A stretch of DNA of 43,252 nt from Lentimicrobium sp. (GTDB taxonomy: Bacteria > Bacteroidota > Bacteroidia > Bacteroidales > Lentimicrobiaceae). A program made the translations under genes and the position numbers. The stretch is taken from positions 1 through 43,252 of the forward strand of contig JANJXJ010000063.1 in NCBI GenBank assembly GCA_024709105.1. The letters run 5' to 3'. The notes below the pieces were generated by a model. The model was not told the DNA's origin, searched no databases, and saw nothing but the letters and a program-made list of their open reading frames with translations. Positions 18,526-27,294 of the stretch are shown here, piece by piece (position 1 is the first letter of the stretch; each line of letters begins with the position of its first letter).

Positions 18526-19233
18526 ATGAAGTACAGGAGAATTCTCTTAAAACTCAGTGGCGAAGCCCTGATGGGTGAACAACAATATGGCATTGATCCT
18601 CAGCGGCTTGCCATGTATGCAGGCGAGATAAAGAAAGCTGTGGATAAAGGGGTAGAAGTTGCGGTTGTAATCGGAGGTGGAAATATCTTCAGGGGGATGC
18701 AGGGCGCAGCCAAAGGTATGGACAGGGTGCAGGGTGATTATATGGGGATGTTGGCCACAGTAATCAATAGCATGGCCATTCAGGCTGAAGTTGAAAAATG
18801 CGGTCTTAAAGCAAAATTGCTTTCAGGCATTGCGATTGACCCTATTGCTGAATCTATGAGCCGCAGAAAAGCTATAGATTACCTGAAACAGGGATATGTT
18901 GTTGTTATTGCTGCCGGTACAGGCAATCCTTTCTTTACTACCGATAGTGCTGCTGCATTGCGAGCTGTTGAGATTCAGGCCGATGTAATTATGAAAGGCA
19001 CAAGGGTAGATGGTATTTATACCGCTGATCCCGAAAAAGATAAAAATGCAGTGAAGTTTGATACCATTACCTTCGATGAGGTGTATGAGAAACAACTCAG
19101 CGTGATGGACCTTACTGCAATCACCCTTTGTCGTGAAAACAAACTGCCGATTCTGGTGTTCAATATGAACATTGAAGGGAATCTGCAGCGGATTATTGAG
19201 GGTGAAAACCTTGGTACTGTTGTTGCCGGGTGA
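18526..19233 (+). CDS. pyrH: UMP kinase PyrH
   Basis: A 235-residue uridylate kinase of the amino-acid kinase fold that phosphorylates UMP to UDP in de novo pyrimidine synthesis and is usually hexameric. The N-terminal RRILLKLSGEALMG carries the ATP-phosphate-binding lysine, VVIGGGNIFRG is the glycine-rich loop, and GTGNPFFTTDSAAALRAVEI is the conserved uridylate-binding region. YTADPEKDKNAVKFDTITFDEV is also characteristic. Length is typical. It precedes frr, the classical pyrH-frr neighbourhood of many bacteria, but a separate promoter-like element lies between the two genes. Confidence 0.98.
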   Translation: MKYRRILLKLSGEALMGEQQYGIDPQRLAMYAGEIKKAVDKGVEVAVVIGGGNIFRGMQGAAKGMDRVQGDYMGMLATVINSMAIQAEVEKCGLKAKLLSGIAIDPIAESMSRRKAIDYLKQGYVVVIAAGTGNPFFTTDSAAALRAVEIQADVIMKGTRVDGIYTADPEKDKNAVKFDTITFDEVYEKQLSVMDLTAITLCRENKLPILVFNMNIEGNLQRIIEGENLGTVVAG

Positions 19234-19254
19234 AAAACATTCCTTTAAGCTGCT

Positions 19255-19286
19255 CTTGCGAAAGCCTGCATGCTTTTGTATCTTTG
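19255..19286 (+). promoter_or_regulatory. Bacteroidota-type promoter ahead of frr
   Basis: The -7 element TATCTTTG (19279-19286) matches TAnnTTTG. CTTG (19255-19258) lies 20 bases upstream as a near-consensus -33 element. It lies just after the pyrH stop codon and about 53 bases before the frr ATG. Confidence 0.55.
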
Positions 19287-19339
19287 CACACGTTTTGCCG
19301 AAAGGCACTCAAGGATGAATTATTCAACACTTCCAGCAT

Positions 19340-19903
19340 ATGAACGAAGAAGTAAGATTTGTACTCGACGAAGCCGAAGAAGGGATGCAAAATGCACTTG
19401 CCCATCTGGATAAGGAGTTTCAAAAGATAAGGGCAGGGAAAGCAAGCCCGGCCATGCTTGATGGAGTAAGGGTGGATTATTACGGAACCATGTCTCCCAT
19501 TGATCAGATTTCTAACATCAATACTCCTGATCCACGACAGATTATAGTGCAACCCTGGGAAAAGTCAATGCTTGGCCCGATCGAAAAAGCAATTATGGCC
19601 GCCAATCTTGGATTTAATCCGCAAAACAACGGCGAAGTTCTCAGAATTGCTGTTCCCCCGCTTACCGAGGAAAGACGCAAGGATTTGGTTAAAAGAGCAA
19701 AAACCGAGCTCGAAAATGCAAAAGTTACCATTCGTAACATCAGGCGCAGCGGTATTGATGCAGGAAAAAAACTCGAAAAAGAAGGAATTCCTGAAGACGA
19801 AATCAAACAACTCGAAAAGGAAATTCAACTACTTACCGACAAATATTCCGAAAAAGTTGACAAACTGTTTGAGTTAAAAGAAAAAGACATCATGACAGTG
19901 TAA
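19340..19903 (+). CDS. frr: Ribosome recycling factor Frr
   Basis: A 187-residue ribosome recycling factor, which with EF-G splits post-termination ribosomes. The three-helix-bundle signature is present: HLDKEFQKIRAGKASPAMLDGVRVDYYG near the N-terminus, ISNINTPDPRQIIVQPW in the beta domain, and LTEERRKDLVKRAK and VTIRNIRRSGIDAGKK in the long helices. Length is standard. It is followed 30 bases later by an intrinsic terminator and probably ends the transcription unit. Confidence 0.98.
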   Translation: MNEEVRFVLDEAEEGMQNALAHLDKEFQKIRAGKASPAMLDGVRVDYYGTMSPIDQISNINTPDPRQIIVQPWEKSMLGPIEKAIMAANLGFNPQNNGEVLRIAVPPLTEERRKDLVKRAKTELENAKVTIRNIRRSGIDAGKKLEKEGIPEDEIKQLEKEIQLLTDKYSEKVDKLFELKEKDIMTV

Positions 19904-19932
19904 ACAGATTTTCAATTGCCATATTGAACTTT

Positions 19933-19967
19933 AAGGGCCGGATGTATTTTTATCCGGCCCTTATTAT
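19933..19967 (+). terminator. Intrinsic terminator after frr
   Basis: A perfect 11-bp stem, AAGGGCCGGAT (19933-19943) with ATCCGGCCCTT (19952-19962), encloses an 8-base loop and is followed by a T-rich TATTATT stretch. The A-rich 5' arm means it might also act weakly on minus-strand transcripts. Confidence 0.8.
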
Positions 19968-20061
19968 TAAAGGAAACTTTATGAATGGAAATTTTTCCTG
20001 TGCAATGGCAATAAATGATTGCTTCGCTATTGCAGGTTGATTTCAATAAGTTTGAAAGCTT

Positions 20062-21156
20062 CTACATATTTTCCGTTAGTTTTCTAACCAATCTGAATTC
20101 ACTGAAAAATTCCCGTGCAATTACTCTTAAAACAGTATATGCCGGGACTGCAAGAATCATCCCGGTGATTCCGAACAGGCTGCCGGCAATAATAATTACC
20201 AGAAAAATTTCGATAGGATGTGCTTTTACACTTGTGGAGTAGATGAGTGGTTGAAGTACCATATTATCAATAAGGTTACTTACCGAAAACACTGCTGCAA
20301 TGGTGAGGCTGAGTGGCAGAATAGATGTATATGCCCCTAAGGAAAGACTGCTGATAATACCAATGATAATACCAATGGTAGCCCCGATTAATGGCCCCAG
20401 ATAAGGAATTACATTCATCAGCCCGCCTATAAAACCTATCAGAAGAGCATTTTGCACTCCAAAAACAGTAAGCCCAAGGCTGATGAGTGTTACCATTGCA
20501 GTTAACTCCATACACAATCCAAGAAAATAACGGGTCAACAGCCTTTTTACTTCGCTCAGAATGCGGGTGGCAGCCTCATTGTATTTAAGCGGAACAAGAA
20601 GCAGGAATGAATTATAAAACAGGTTGTCGTCTTTCAGGAAGAAAAAGGTAATAAACAGGATTGAAAATACGGCCATCACAAAAGAGCCGGTAAACGAAAT
20701 CACATAATTAAAGGCATCGGCAAATGTAGCCACACTTAAAATTGACTGAAGCTTTTGAACCAAAGCATCTTGTATTCCTTCTCCTTCAGGGATGATGGCC
20801 AGATCATGTAAGGTTGTGTCAATCCACATGAGTGGTTCTTTGAAAGCATTGGCCAGCGATTGAGTATCAATGGCTGCAATTATTCTGGCCTGCTGTGCAA
20901 TAAGCGGGACAAAGATGGCTATAAATGAAACCGCAATTATAACCATAATTGCCAGGGTGAGAAAAGCACTCACAGCATGAGGCATCTTAAGTTTCCCGAT
21001 GTTCAGTTTATCGAAGAAATGTACCAGTGGCCGGCCGGTAAAAGATAGAACAGCAGCTGTAAGTATATAAAAAACTATTCCTGAGAAATACCAGAAAAAC
21101 AAAAGCAACACAACAGCAAAGGAAATTCCCAGCACAAGTTTTACGGTACGGTTCAT
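20062..21156 (-). CDS. AI-2E family transporter (PerM/TqsA-like membrane protein)
   Basis: A 364-residue integral membrane protein with about seven to eight hydrophobic segments, matching the AI-2E transporter family (PF01594). Landmarks are the N-terminal pair of helices, a central soluble loop (about residues 80-140), and the conserved GFIGGLMNVIPYLGPLIGATIGIIIG followed by NLIDNMVLQPLIYSTSVKAHPIEIFLVIIIAG. Family members have been linked to autoinducer-2 export (TqsA) or Na+/H+ exchange, so the substrate cannot be named. The ATG at 21156 is chosen over the frame start at 21183 because it begins directly with the first membrane segment (MNRTVKLVLGIS). It is convergent with frr. Confidence 0.88.
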   Translation of the reverse strand: MNRTVKLVLGISFAVVLLLFFWYFSGIVFYILTAAVLSFTGRPLVHFFDKLNIGKLKMPHAVSAFLTLAIMVIIAVSFIAIFVPLIAQQARIIAAIDTQSLANAFKEPLMWIDTTLHDLAIIPEGEGIQDALVQKLQSILSVATFADAFNYVISFTGSFVMAVFSILFITFFFLKDDNLFYNSFLLLVPLKYNEAATRILSEVKRLLTRYFLGLCMELTAMVTLISLGLTVFGVQNALLIGFIGGLMNVIPYLGPLIGATIGIIIGIISSLSLGAYTSILPLSLTIAAVFSVSNLIDNMVLQPLIYSTSVKAHPIEIFLVIIIAGSLFGITGMILAVPAYTVLRVIAREFFSEFRLVRKLTENM

Positions 21157-21264
21157 GGTGTTAAAATTTAAGCTAAGATACAATTGATTAACAAACCATA
21201 AAAATGTAATGCAGTAATAGTGACAAAAAAGCTGCTGAATACATGAAAAACTGACCAGCCATTA

Positions 21265-23688
21265 TTAAAGATTAAAACCCATTGTAATTTTGAGATAGAA
21301 GTTTTTGCCCAAATTTTGATTACTGTAAGCCCCGGCTCTGTAAAAGACTCCAATGCCGAGTGAAGAAATTTGCGAACTAAGCATGTTATTCATGATTATT
21401 CCGCTTTCGAAATAGCCCTTTTCCATAGTTTTGAGTTCTGCATATCTGTGTACATTCCTGTTTTTCAGCGACCCAATACCTGCATTCATTACAAATCCGG
21501 GCTCCGGTTCAAAATTTCCTTCGCTTATCATCAATTTTCTGAAGGTGTGTGTAAAGAAAACCGCGGCAAATTTATCGTTGAGAAATTCACCTGGTTTCAT
21601 GGTTACAAAACTAAAGGGGGCATAAAGAGAAAACTCATTGCCTGATCCGCCTCTTCCGTTTATGAGCTCCTGCATTGGAACCTTTCCGTCAACGCTGCTG
21701 GCGGTTATCCAGATATTGGATTTTCCAATGAATCTGAAGGAGGCTGTGGCTTTCATTTTGAAGTCCCATCGGTTATTGACAAATTCACCGCCCAAAAAAC
21801 CGGGTTCGCTGCGGGTATACTGCAGCCAAACCACCGGATAACGGGTGCCTGTTGAAACCTGATTGTAAGCGTCTCTGATAAACTTTTCGCCCCAGGCAAA
21901 TTTCATCCCGACAAAGAACTTGCCATACTGATGCCTCTGTGTCAGCACTGATAAGCCTTCAGTTGCTTGTGCGAAAGCGTAATCGTAAAGCGGTTTTTTG
22001 TTTTCGCTGCTGATACCGGCTCCCGTTTTGACAAAACTAAGCATTCTGAAAATTACAGCAGCTGAATAGCTCTCAGTCAAATCCATCTGCTCAACGTATA
22101 AATTCCTGAAGTTGTTGTAATTGAAACTACCTGCCTGGTCGTCGAAGAACTTTGTTCCGGCAGATTCGGTTACATCATAGGAATAATCTAAGGCCAGATC
22201 AAAATTTCCATATCTGTTCAGTTTCAGCTTGAGGGATGCACCATATTTGGCTTGTTTGTCTTTGAATCCATATCCCCAATAGCCCCCGGCTTTAAAAAAA
22301 CCTGAAAGTTTGTCGCTGCTCCATAAACCGATGCCTCCGTAAAACCCTTCGTGTTTATTATAGCGCATAATCCGGTTAAGGTCAATTTCAAGATAACCTA
22401 TTGGAAGTCGTCCCGAAGTAAGTGCATGTAATCCTTTAACCTTTTTGTCAAGATGATTGGCCCGGCCAAGGCTATCAATGATTCTGTATGTATTTTTCTC
22501 GCGCAGATCGAGTGAATCAATTCTGTATTTTGCCCAAAAATCCTCATTTCGCGATGCTGCTTCAGGAACAATAAAGGCGGAAAGGTTTGCCGGTGCTTTT
22601 TTTATTTCAGGATTATTCAGCTGAATATTACGGCGATAGCTTTTGCCATATCCTGTTGGCTGGGTTCTGTTTACGTTAATATTTTTAAATGTTATTTCAG
22701 TATTCAACTGAACCGGAAACCATTGTTTTCCATCAATCAATTCATACAATTGCTGAATTTTTATCCCAAACATTTCGCTGGCTTTCGCGGGTTCGGCTAT
22801 AACATTGCTAATTGCCCATCCGTTTGAACTGATATAAACAAGTCCTTTAAGACCATCGAAGTTTTTGCCTTTGCGGGGTTTGTATTCGATAATAAAGGTG
22901 GTATCACTCTGATTATTAGCGTAAATAGTGTCGCGCAGGCTAAAAAAGTAATGATTCCATGAGTTGGGGCTAATTGGATTTACATAGTTCAATCCGGCAA
23001 TGTTTATGGCATCGTCGTAAAAAGAAGTTGACTGAAGTTGAGAAATCAGGAAAAGAAATAATGGGTCCTTTAATCCCGAAATACGGGTGGCGATCACATT
23101 ATCGAAACTGCGCCCGGGAGCAGTATAGCTGTGCTCCGAAACAGATTCCATCATAAACAGGTGCTGTTTTTCAATGGTGTTAAGCAATCTTATATCTGAT
23201 GAATCAGCATGCAATGAGATGTCTTTTTTCAGCGAATCGGCATTTACTGAAAATACCATTTTATCATACGACGTAAAAGTATATGAGGGGATGTTTGCCG
23301 GATTGTTTTTTTTGCGATTGGCAACTGCATTGCGAATGATACGATGCGCTGGATTTTCGCCGGCTTCAATCAGTACTTCCGGCAACTGAAGATTTTCCGG
23401 CGACATAATAATATTCAGATTGGAAGCAGAAACCTCAATAAAAACGGGTTTGTATCCCACATAGCTGAACCTGAGGCTTTTTACAGGAGCGTCTGAAGTG
23501 AGGCTGAAACGTCCGTCAATATCACTTACTCCCCCGTGCCGCCCATCGTTAATAATTATATTCACAAAAGCCAGCGGAACTCCTGTCAATGAATCAGAAA
23601 CCCGCCCCTTAACCTGATAATTTTGCGAAAATAGCCCGGTAAATGCGAAAGATGTTTGTAAAATAACTAAAATCATGAACCTGTTCAT
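21265..23688 (-). CDS. DUF5686 family outer-membrane protein with carboxypeptidase-like regulatory domain
   Basis: An 807-residue exported protein. It has a signal peptide (MNRFMILVILQTSFAFTGLFSQ), then a carboxypeptidase D regulatory-like beta domain (YQVKGRVSDSLTGVPLAFVNI ... SLRFSYVGYKP), as found at the start of many TonB-dependent receptors. A long DUF5686 region follows, with its typical VLIEAGENPAHRIIRNAVANRKKNNP and YTFTSYDKM. The C-terminal half is rich in alternating aromatic beta-strand-like segments and ends in NFYLKITMGFNL, which fits an outer-membrane barrel with a terminal aromatic/hydrophobic strand. No TonB plug domain was recognised. The ATG at 23688 is preferred to the frame start at 23817 because it starts the signal peptide. 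The function of DUF5686 is not established. Confidence 0.86.
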   Translation of the reverse strand: MNRFMILVILQTSFAFTGLFSQNYQVKGRVSDSLTGVPLAFVNIIINDGRHGGVSDIDGRFSLTSDAPVKSLRFSYVGYKPVFIEVSASNLNIIMSPENLQLPEVLIEAGENPAHRIIRNAVANRKKNNPANIPSYTFTSYDKMVFSVNADSLKKDISLHADSSDIRLLNTIEKQHLFMMESVSEHSYTAPGRSFDNVIATRISGLKDPLFLFLISQLQSTSFYDDAINIAGLNYVNPISPNSWNHYFFSLRDTIYANNQSDTTFIIEYKPRKGKNFDGLKGLVYISSNGWAISNVIAEPAKASEMFGIKIQQLYELIDGKQWFPVQLNTEITFKNINVNRTQPTGYGKSYRRNIQLNNPEIKKAPANLSAFIVPEAASRNEDFWAKYRIDSLDLREKNTYRIIDSLGRANHLDKKVKGLHALTSGRLPIGYLEIDLNRIMRYNKHEGFYGGIGLWSSDKLSGFFKAGGYWGYGFKDKQAKYGASLKLKLNRYGNFDLALDYSYDVTESAGTKFFDDQAGSFNYNNFRNLYVEQMDLTESYSAAVIFRMLSFVKTGAGISSENKKPLYDYAFAQATEGLSVLTQRHQYGKFFVGMKFAWGEKFIRDAYNQVSTGTRYPVVWLQYTRSEPGFLGGEFVNNRWDFKMKATASFRFIGKSNIWITASSVDGKVPMQELINGRGGSGNEFSLYAPFSFVTMKPGEFLNDKFAAVFFTHTFRKLMISEGNFEPEPGFVMNAGIGSLKNRNVHRYAELKTMEKGYFESGIIMNNMLSSQISSLGIGVFYRAGAYSNQNLGKNFYLKITMGFNL

Positions 23689-23944
23689 GGATTTCACAGA
23701 GTTTATTTTGATATTAAGCGCTGAAAAACAAGTAAATAAACTCATTTTTAAAATTTTACATAAAATTGATATTGATTTTTTTGAAAATCGCCCGGGGTTG
23801 GTTAATTTTACAGTCAAACCTTTTTGTTTTCATTGAATTATTAACGAAAACCTTTGGCCTGAACACAACTGAAGTCCACAAAATTAATTGATTTCATCCG
23901 ATAGAATTCCATTTTACGAAATTAATTCAACAGGAATTGATTTT

Positions 23945-24769
23945 ATGAAGAATAACCTTCAGAAATACCTGGAAAAGCAAGTGCTGCAGTTCGGGGCAAA
24001 CTTCAAACAGGTTTGCAGAGATTCTGATGCTGATGCAGTTCATGATATGCGCGTGGCGGTTAAACGGCTTCGCGCACTTGAAGTACTTGCCGGTAAAGTT
24101 GCTCAAAATCAGATTGATCCGGAAGCATCGGGGGAATTGAGGCATCTCTTTAAACTTTCGGGAAGAATAAGAGATATGCAGGTTCAGCAACAGCTTTTGG
24201 ATTTGATGGCTGCTAAATTGAATACCAGTTTTGGCGAGTTGGCTGCTTATCTCAAAAATTCTGAAAATAAATCAATAAGTAAGTTTTCTGAATTTACAGG
24301 CAAACACTCCGATACCGATTTCACCGGAAACCTTGTTAAAGAGATTGAGAGGATATTTAATACGGCTGCTGATTCTGATTTGACCTCAGGTGTAAAATCA
24401 GTAGTCGCTGAAATAATTGAAACTGTAAGGTTAATGAAAACCGATCAGAAGCACGAAGAGTATTTGCACGAAATCAGGCGAAAACTGAAACAGTACAATT
24501 ATTTGCTTAGTGTTTACGACAAGCAGTCCTCAGATTATCCTGAACTGCTCAGCACTCTTCAGCATCTTGAAAAAGCAAACAATCTGCTGGGCGAATGGCA
24601 TGATCTGGATGTTGGCAGAGAAATACTGCTCAAATTTCTGGGAAACAAAACCGGGAGTAGTTTTACATCTTATAACAGATATATGCTGCTTCTTGAAACC
24701 ATTGCCTCGGAAAAGCAAAGGCTGCACCTGGCAATTATAGAACTTCTCGAGAAGGAGCTGGGGATTTAA
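23945..24769 (+). CDS. CHAD domain protein
   Basis: A 274-residue helical protein of the CHAD family (conserved histidine alpha-helical domain). The two helical halves each carry the conserved basic pattern: AVHDMRVAVKRLRALEVLAG (about residues 34-53) and YLHEIRRKLKQYNYLL, followed by LGEWHDLDVGREILLKFL. Known CHAD proteins bind polyphosphate through these His and basic residues, and many associate with polyphosphate granules; whether this one does is inference. No CYTH/triphosphate tunnel domain is fused or adjacent. The frame begins at a TTG at 23888, but the ATG at 23945 (MKNNLQKYLEKQ) starts the domain and is preferred. Its end is 17 bases from the convergent MazG-like gene. Confidence 0.87.
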   Translation: MKNNLQKYLEKQVLQFGANFKQVCRDSDADAVHDMRVAVKRLRALEVLAGKVAQNQIDPEASGELRHLFKLSGRIRDMQVQQQLLDLMAAKLNTSFGELAAYLKNSENKSISKFSEFTGKHSDTDFTGNLVKEIERIFNTAADSDLTSGVKSVVAEIIETVRLMKTDQKHEEYLHEIRRKLKQYNYLLSVYDKQSSDYPELLSTLQHLEKANNLLGEWHDLDVGREILLKFLGNKTGSSFTSYNRYMLLLETIASEKQRLHLAIIELLEKELGI

Positions 24770-24786
24770 CCGGGCTGTGCCGATTG

Positions 24787-25113
24787 CTATTTAAGCTTGG
24801 GATTGTTAAGGTGCCGTTCAGAATCCCTGATGGTTTTCTTTTCAAGGTTTTTTTCCAGGGCAAGGGTCAGGTCAACGCCGGTTTGATTGGCTAAGCATAT
24901 AAGCACGAAAAGTACATCGGCCATTTCGTCGGCAAGATTTACTGTTTTGTCACTTTCTTTTTCCGATTGCTCACCATATCGTCTGGCCATAATTCGAGCC
25001 ACTTCGCCAACCTCCTCCATCAAAATGGCAGTATTGGTAAGCTCATTAAAATACCTTACTCCGGTGGATTTGATCCATTGATCAACAGTTTTCTGAGCTT
25101 CAGAAATATGCAT
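24787..25113 (-). CDS. MazG-like nucleotide pyrophosphohydrolase
   Basis: A 108-residue all-alpha NTP pyrophosphatase of the MazG-like superfamily. The metal-binding acidic pairs are visible as LMEEVGEVARIMARRYG (EExxE) and NLADEMADVLFVLICLAN (DExxD). Such short proteins (RS21-C6/iMazG-like) hydrolyse non-canonical or excess nucleoside triphosphates to monophosphate and pyrophosphate. The exact substrate is unknown. The N-terminal QKTVDQWIKSTGVRYFNELTNTAIL matches the single-domain Bacteroidota form. It lies 47 bases downstream of the response regulator gene on the same strand and may be the last gene of that unit. Confidence 0.9.
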   Translation of the reverse strand: MHISEAQKTVDQWIKSTGVRYFNELTNTAILMEEVGEVARIMARRYGEQSEKESDKTVNLADEMADVLFVLICLANQTGVDLTLALEKNLEKKTIRDSERHLNNPKLK

Positions 25114-25160
25114 AATGCCGTGTAATTAAAATGATTCCTTTGTGGCCGTGAAAGATCTGC

Positions 25161-25853
25161 TTATTTGACCTCCAGTTTAAAACCTGTGCCGTGTACATTC
25201 TGAATATTAACGCCGGGTTCATGTTTGAGGTACTTTCTAAGCCTGGTAATAAACACATCCATACTGCGGCCGTAAAAATAATCGGTTGAGCCCCAGATTG
25301 CCGAAAGTGCGGTATCGCGTGGCAACAGATTGTTTTTGTGCTGGCACAGCAACTTGAGCAGGGCGTTTTCCTTGGGGGTGAGCTTTTGCTCTTTTTCGCC
25401 ATTGACAAGAACCATATTTGCCGGGTCGAACCTGGTAGAACCAAGTTCAAAAGTATCGGTTCTCGGGCGCATGTTCTGGTTCAGGCATCTTTTCAGAATG
25501 GCTTCAATCCTCAGCGCTAGTTCTTCGCTGCTGAAAGGCTTTGTCATGTAATCGTCGCAACCGGCTTTAAATCCGTTGATGCGGTTCTCGCTCTGATTCA
25601 GTGCTGTAAGAAATATAATTGGCGAAAACTGATTTATTGCTCTTATTTCGCTGGCCAAAGTAAAGCCATCTTTGCGCGGAAGCATCACATCCAGGATACA
25701 AAGATCAAATTCTCCGGTTTTAAAATTCTCCAGGCCTTTCTCTCCGTCGGTGGCCAGAGTTATTTCATAATCAAGCAGTTCGAGATAGTCCTGTAAAACC
25801 GCGCTCAGATTATGATCGTCTTCAACCAGTAATATTCTTGCTTTCTGACTCAT
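25161..25853 (-). CDS. OmpR-family response regulator (RprY-like)
   Basis: A 230-residue two-component transcription factor. The receiver domain has the acidic pocket EDDH (residues 11-14), the phosphoacceptor Asp55 in CILDVMLPRKDGF, and the conserved lysine in DYMTKPFSSEEL (about 105). A winged-helix OmpR/PhoB DNA-binding domain follows (LTPKENALLKLLCQHKNNLLPR ... RSMDVFITRLRKYLKHEPGVNIQNVHGTGFKLEV). Overall it resembles RprY of Bacteroides. It overlaps the end of the histidine kinase gene by 32 bases, so the two are probably translationally coupled and form one signalling pair. Confidence 0.94.
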   Translation of the reverse strand: MSQKARILLVEDDHNLSAVLQDYLELLDYEITLATDGEKGLENFKTGEFDLCILDVMLPRKDGFTLASEIRAINQFSPIIFLTALNQSENRINGFKAGCDDYMTKPFSSEELALRIEAILKRCLNQNMRPRTDTFELGSTRFDPANMVLVNGEKEQKLTPKENALLKLLCQHKNNLLPRDTALSAIWGSTDYFYGRSMDVFITRLRKYLKHEPGVNIQNVHGTGFKLEVK

Positions 25854-27150
25854 GGTTACTCAGGGTTAGGTCATTTTTTGCTGACAATGGCAGATGTATC
25901 TCAAAAATGCTTCCTTTGCGAATTTCGCTTGTAGCCTTTACCATTCCGCCCATTGCCTCGGTCATTGTTTTTACATAGTACAATCCCAGCCCAAATCCTT
26001 TCACATCGTGAACGTTGCCAGTATGCACCCTGTAAAGCTTTTTAAAAATATATTTCAGGTTTTCGGAGCTTATTCCTATGCCTTTGTCGTGTACTTCAAC
26101 AACCAACATGCCCTCAGTGTTTTTGGTTACCACCTGAATTTCGGGATAACCCTGTGCATACTTGGCTGCATTGTCGAGCAAATTGTTGATAATATTTACA
26201 AAATGGTGAGGATCGGCTGTAATGAAATATTCAGAAGCATTAAAACGCGCTTTGATCAGGCCGCCTTTATCTCGTACGGTGAGTTCAAAATTCTTTAAGC
26301 AACTCCTGATGGCTTCATGGGCATCAAAACTGTTTATTTTCAGCTGGTATTCTCCTTTATCCAGAATTGCAATCTGAAGAACCTGTTCTACCTGGTTTTT
26401 TAGCCGGAGGTTTTCGTCATGAATGATATTTGCATATCTGCGGGTCCGGGCAGGAGATTCAGCAACTTCAGGTTTTAAAAGCATTTCACTGGCCAGAGAT
26501 ATGGTCGAAATAGGAGTTTTAAACTCGTGGGTCATATTATTTACAAAATCATTTTTCATTTCCGACAGTTTTTTTTGTTTCAGGAATGAAAAGATGATGT
26601 AAGAAAATGCAAAAATAACCACAGCAATCAGGAAGAAAGCAAGCAATAGGTAGGGAAAAATCCTCATCCACAATATGTTGCGTTCGGATGGGAAATAAAC
26701 CCCAAGCATCAGCTTTTCCGGCCTGTATAAACATGAAAGCGACACATGGTGCTGTGTATGAATAAGTTCGGAATGAAATTTTCCTGCATTTCCGGCAAAA
26801 ATGGTACCGCAACCAGGATTATAAACACCCCATGCATAAGCTTTTGTTATTTCCATGCCACCGAACTCTTCGTTCAGCAGCGAATCAAGATGAACAGTAT
26901 TAATGGTGGTAAGTACATCATAAGTACGATGATCACACTTTGTGCTGCATACAGTGGAATCAGCTCCGGCATGTTCACGATCATCAAACATCCTGTTAAC
27001 CACACTTTTAAGAGTAAGCTGTACCTTGTTGTCAAATTGTTCTTCCTGCAGCCTGAGTGCATTCCGCACCCAGTAAATCTGTATAAGCACTATGCCAATA
27101 AGTGCAACAGATGTAATTAAAATAAGCAGAGTTACAGTAAGTTTCTTCAT
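25822..27150 (-). CDS. Sensor histidine kinase with cysteine-containing periplasmic domain (RprX-like)
   Basis: A 442-residue membrane sensor kinase. Membrane segment 1 (about residues 7-27) and segment 2 (about 162-190) bracket a periplasmic domain of about 130 residues with four cysteines: Cys68 and Cys72 (CSTKCDH), Cys114 (GCGTIF) and Cys140 (SCLYRP). The HisKA domain has the phosphoacceptor in NMTHEFKTPISTISLASEM (His about 208). The HATPase domain shows an N-box NLLDNAAKYA, G1 VHDKGIGIS and G2 GFGLGLYYV. It resembles RprX-type kinases of the phylum, but I do not recall the cysteine set as a general feature of that group. Metal or redox sensing is therefore an inference. It is divergent from a small exported four-cysteine protein. 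Confidence 0.93.
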   Translation of the reverse strand: MKKLTVTLLILITSVALIGIVLIQIYWVRNALRLQEEQFDNKVQLTLKSVVNRMFDDREHAGADSTVCSTKCDHRTYDVLTTINTVHLDSLLNEEFGGMEITKAYAWGVYNPGCGTIFAGNAGKFHSELIHTQHHVSLSCLYRPEKLMLGVYFPSERNILWMRIFPYLLLAFFLIAVVIFAFSYIIFSFLKQKKLSEMKNDFVNNMTHEFKTPISTISLASEMLLKPEVAESPARTRRYANIIHDENLRLKNQVEQVLQIAILDKGEYQLKINSFDAHEAIRSCLKNFELTVRDKGGLIKARFNASEYFITADPHHFVNIINNLLDNAAKYAQGYPEIQVVTKNTEGMLVVEVHDKGIGISSENLKYIFKKLYRVHTGNVHDVKGFGLGLYYVKTMTEAMGGMVKATSEIRKGSIFEIHLPLSAKNDLTLSNHESESKNITG

Positions 27151-27166
27151 GCGTTAATTCTGGCTG

Positions 27167-27174
27167 CAAAGTTA
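27167..27174 (-). promoter_or_regulatory. Possible -7 element (TAACTTTG) of the kinase/regulator operon
   Basis: The minus strand reads TAACTTTG, a full match to TAnnTTTG, 17 bases ahead of the histidine kinase ATG. No clear -33 element is present, as might be expected of a regulated promoter. Confidence 0.4.
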
Positions 27175-27262
27175 AACTATTCATAATCAGAAAGCCACAT
27201 TTTTTAACATGCCATTAACACAAATTAACTGATCATTAACAAGCCGGGAGTTTGATAAGGCC

Positions 27263-27270
27263 TAAGTTTG
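27263..27270 (+). promoter_or_regulatory. Possible -7 element (TAAGTTTG) of the small exported protein gene
   Basis: TAAGTTTG fully matches TAnnTTTG, 24 bases before the ATG at 27295. No TTTG lies at the usual -33 distance. Repeated TTAAC half-sites (CCATTAACACAAATTAACTGATCATTAAC, roughly 27211-27240) lie just upstream and could be regulator-binding sites. Confidence 0.4.
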
Positions 27271-27294
27271 CATTCTAACCAAAACCCAAATAAA

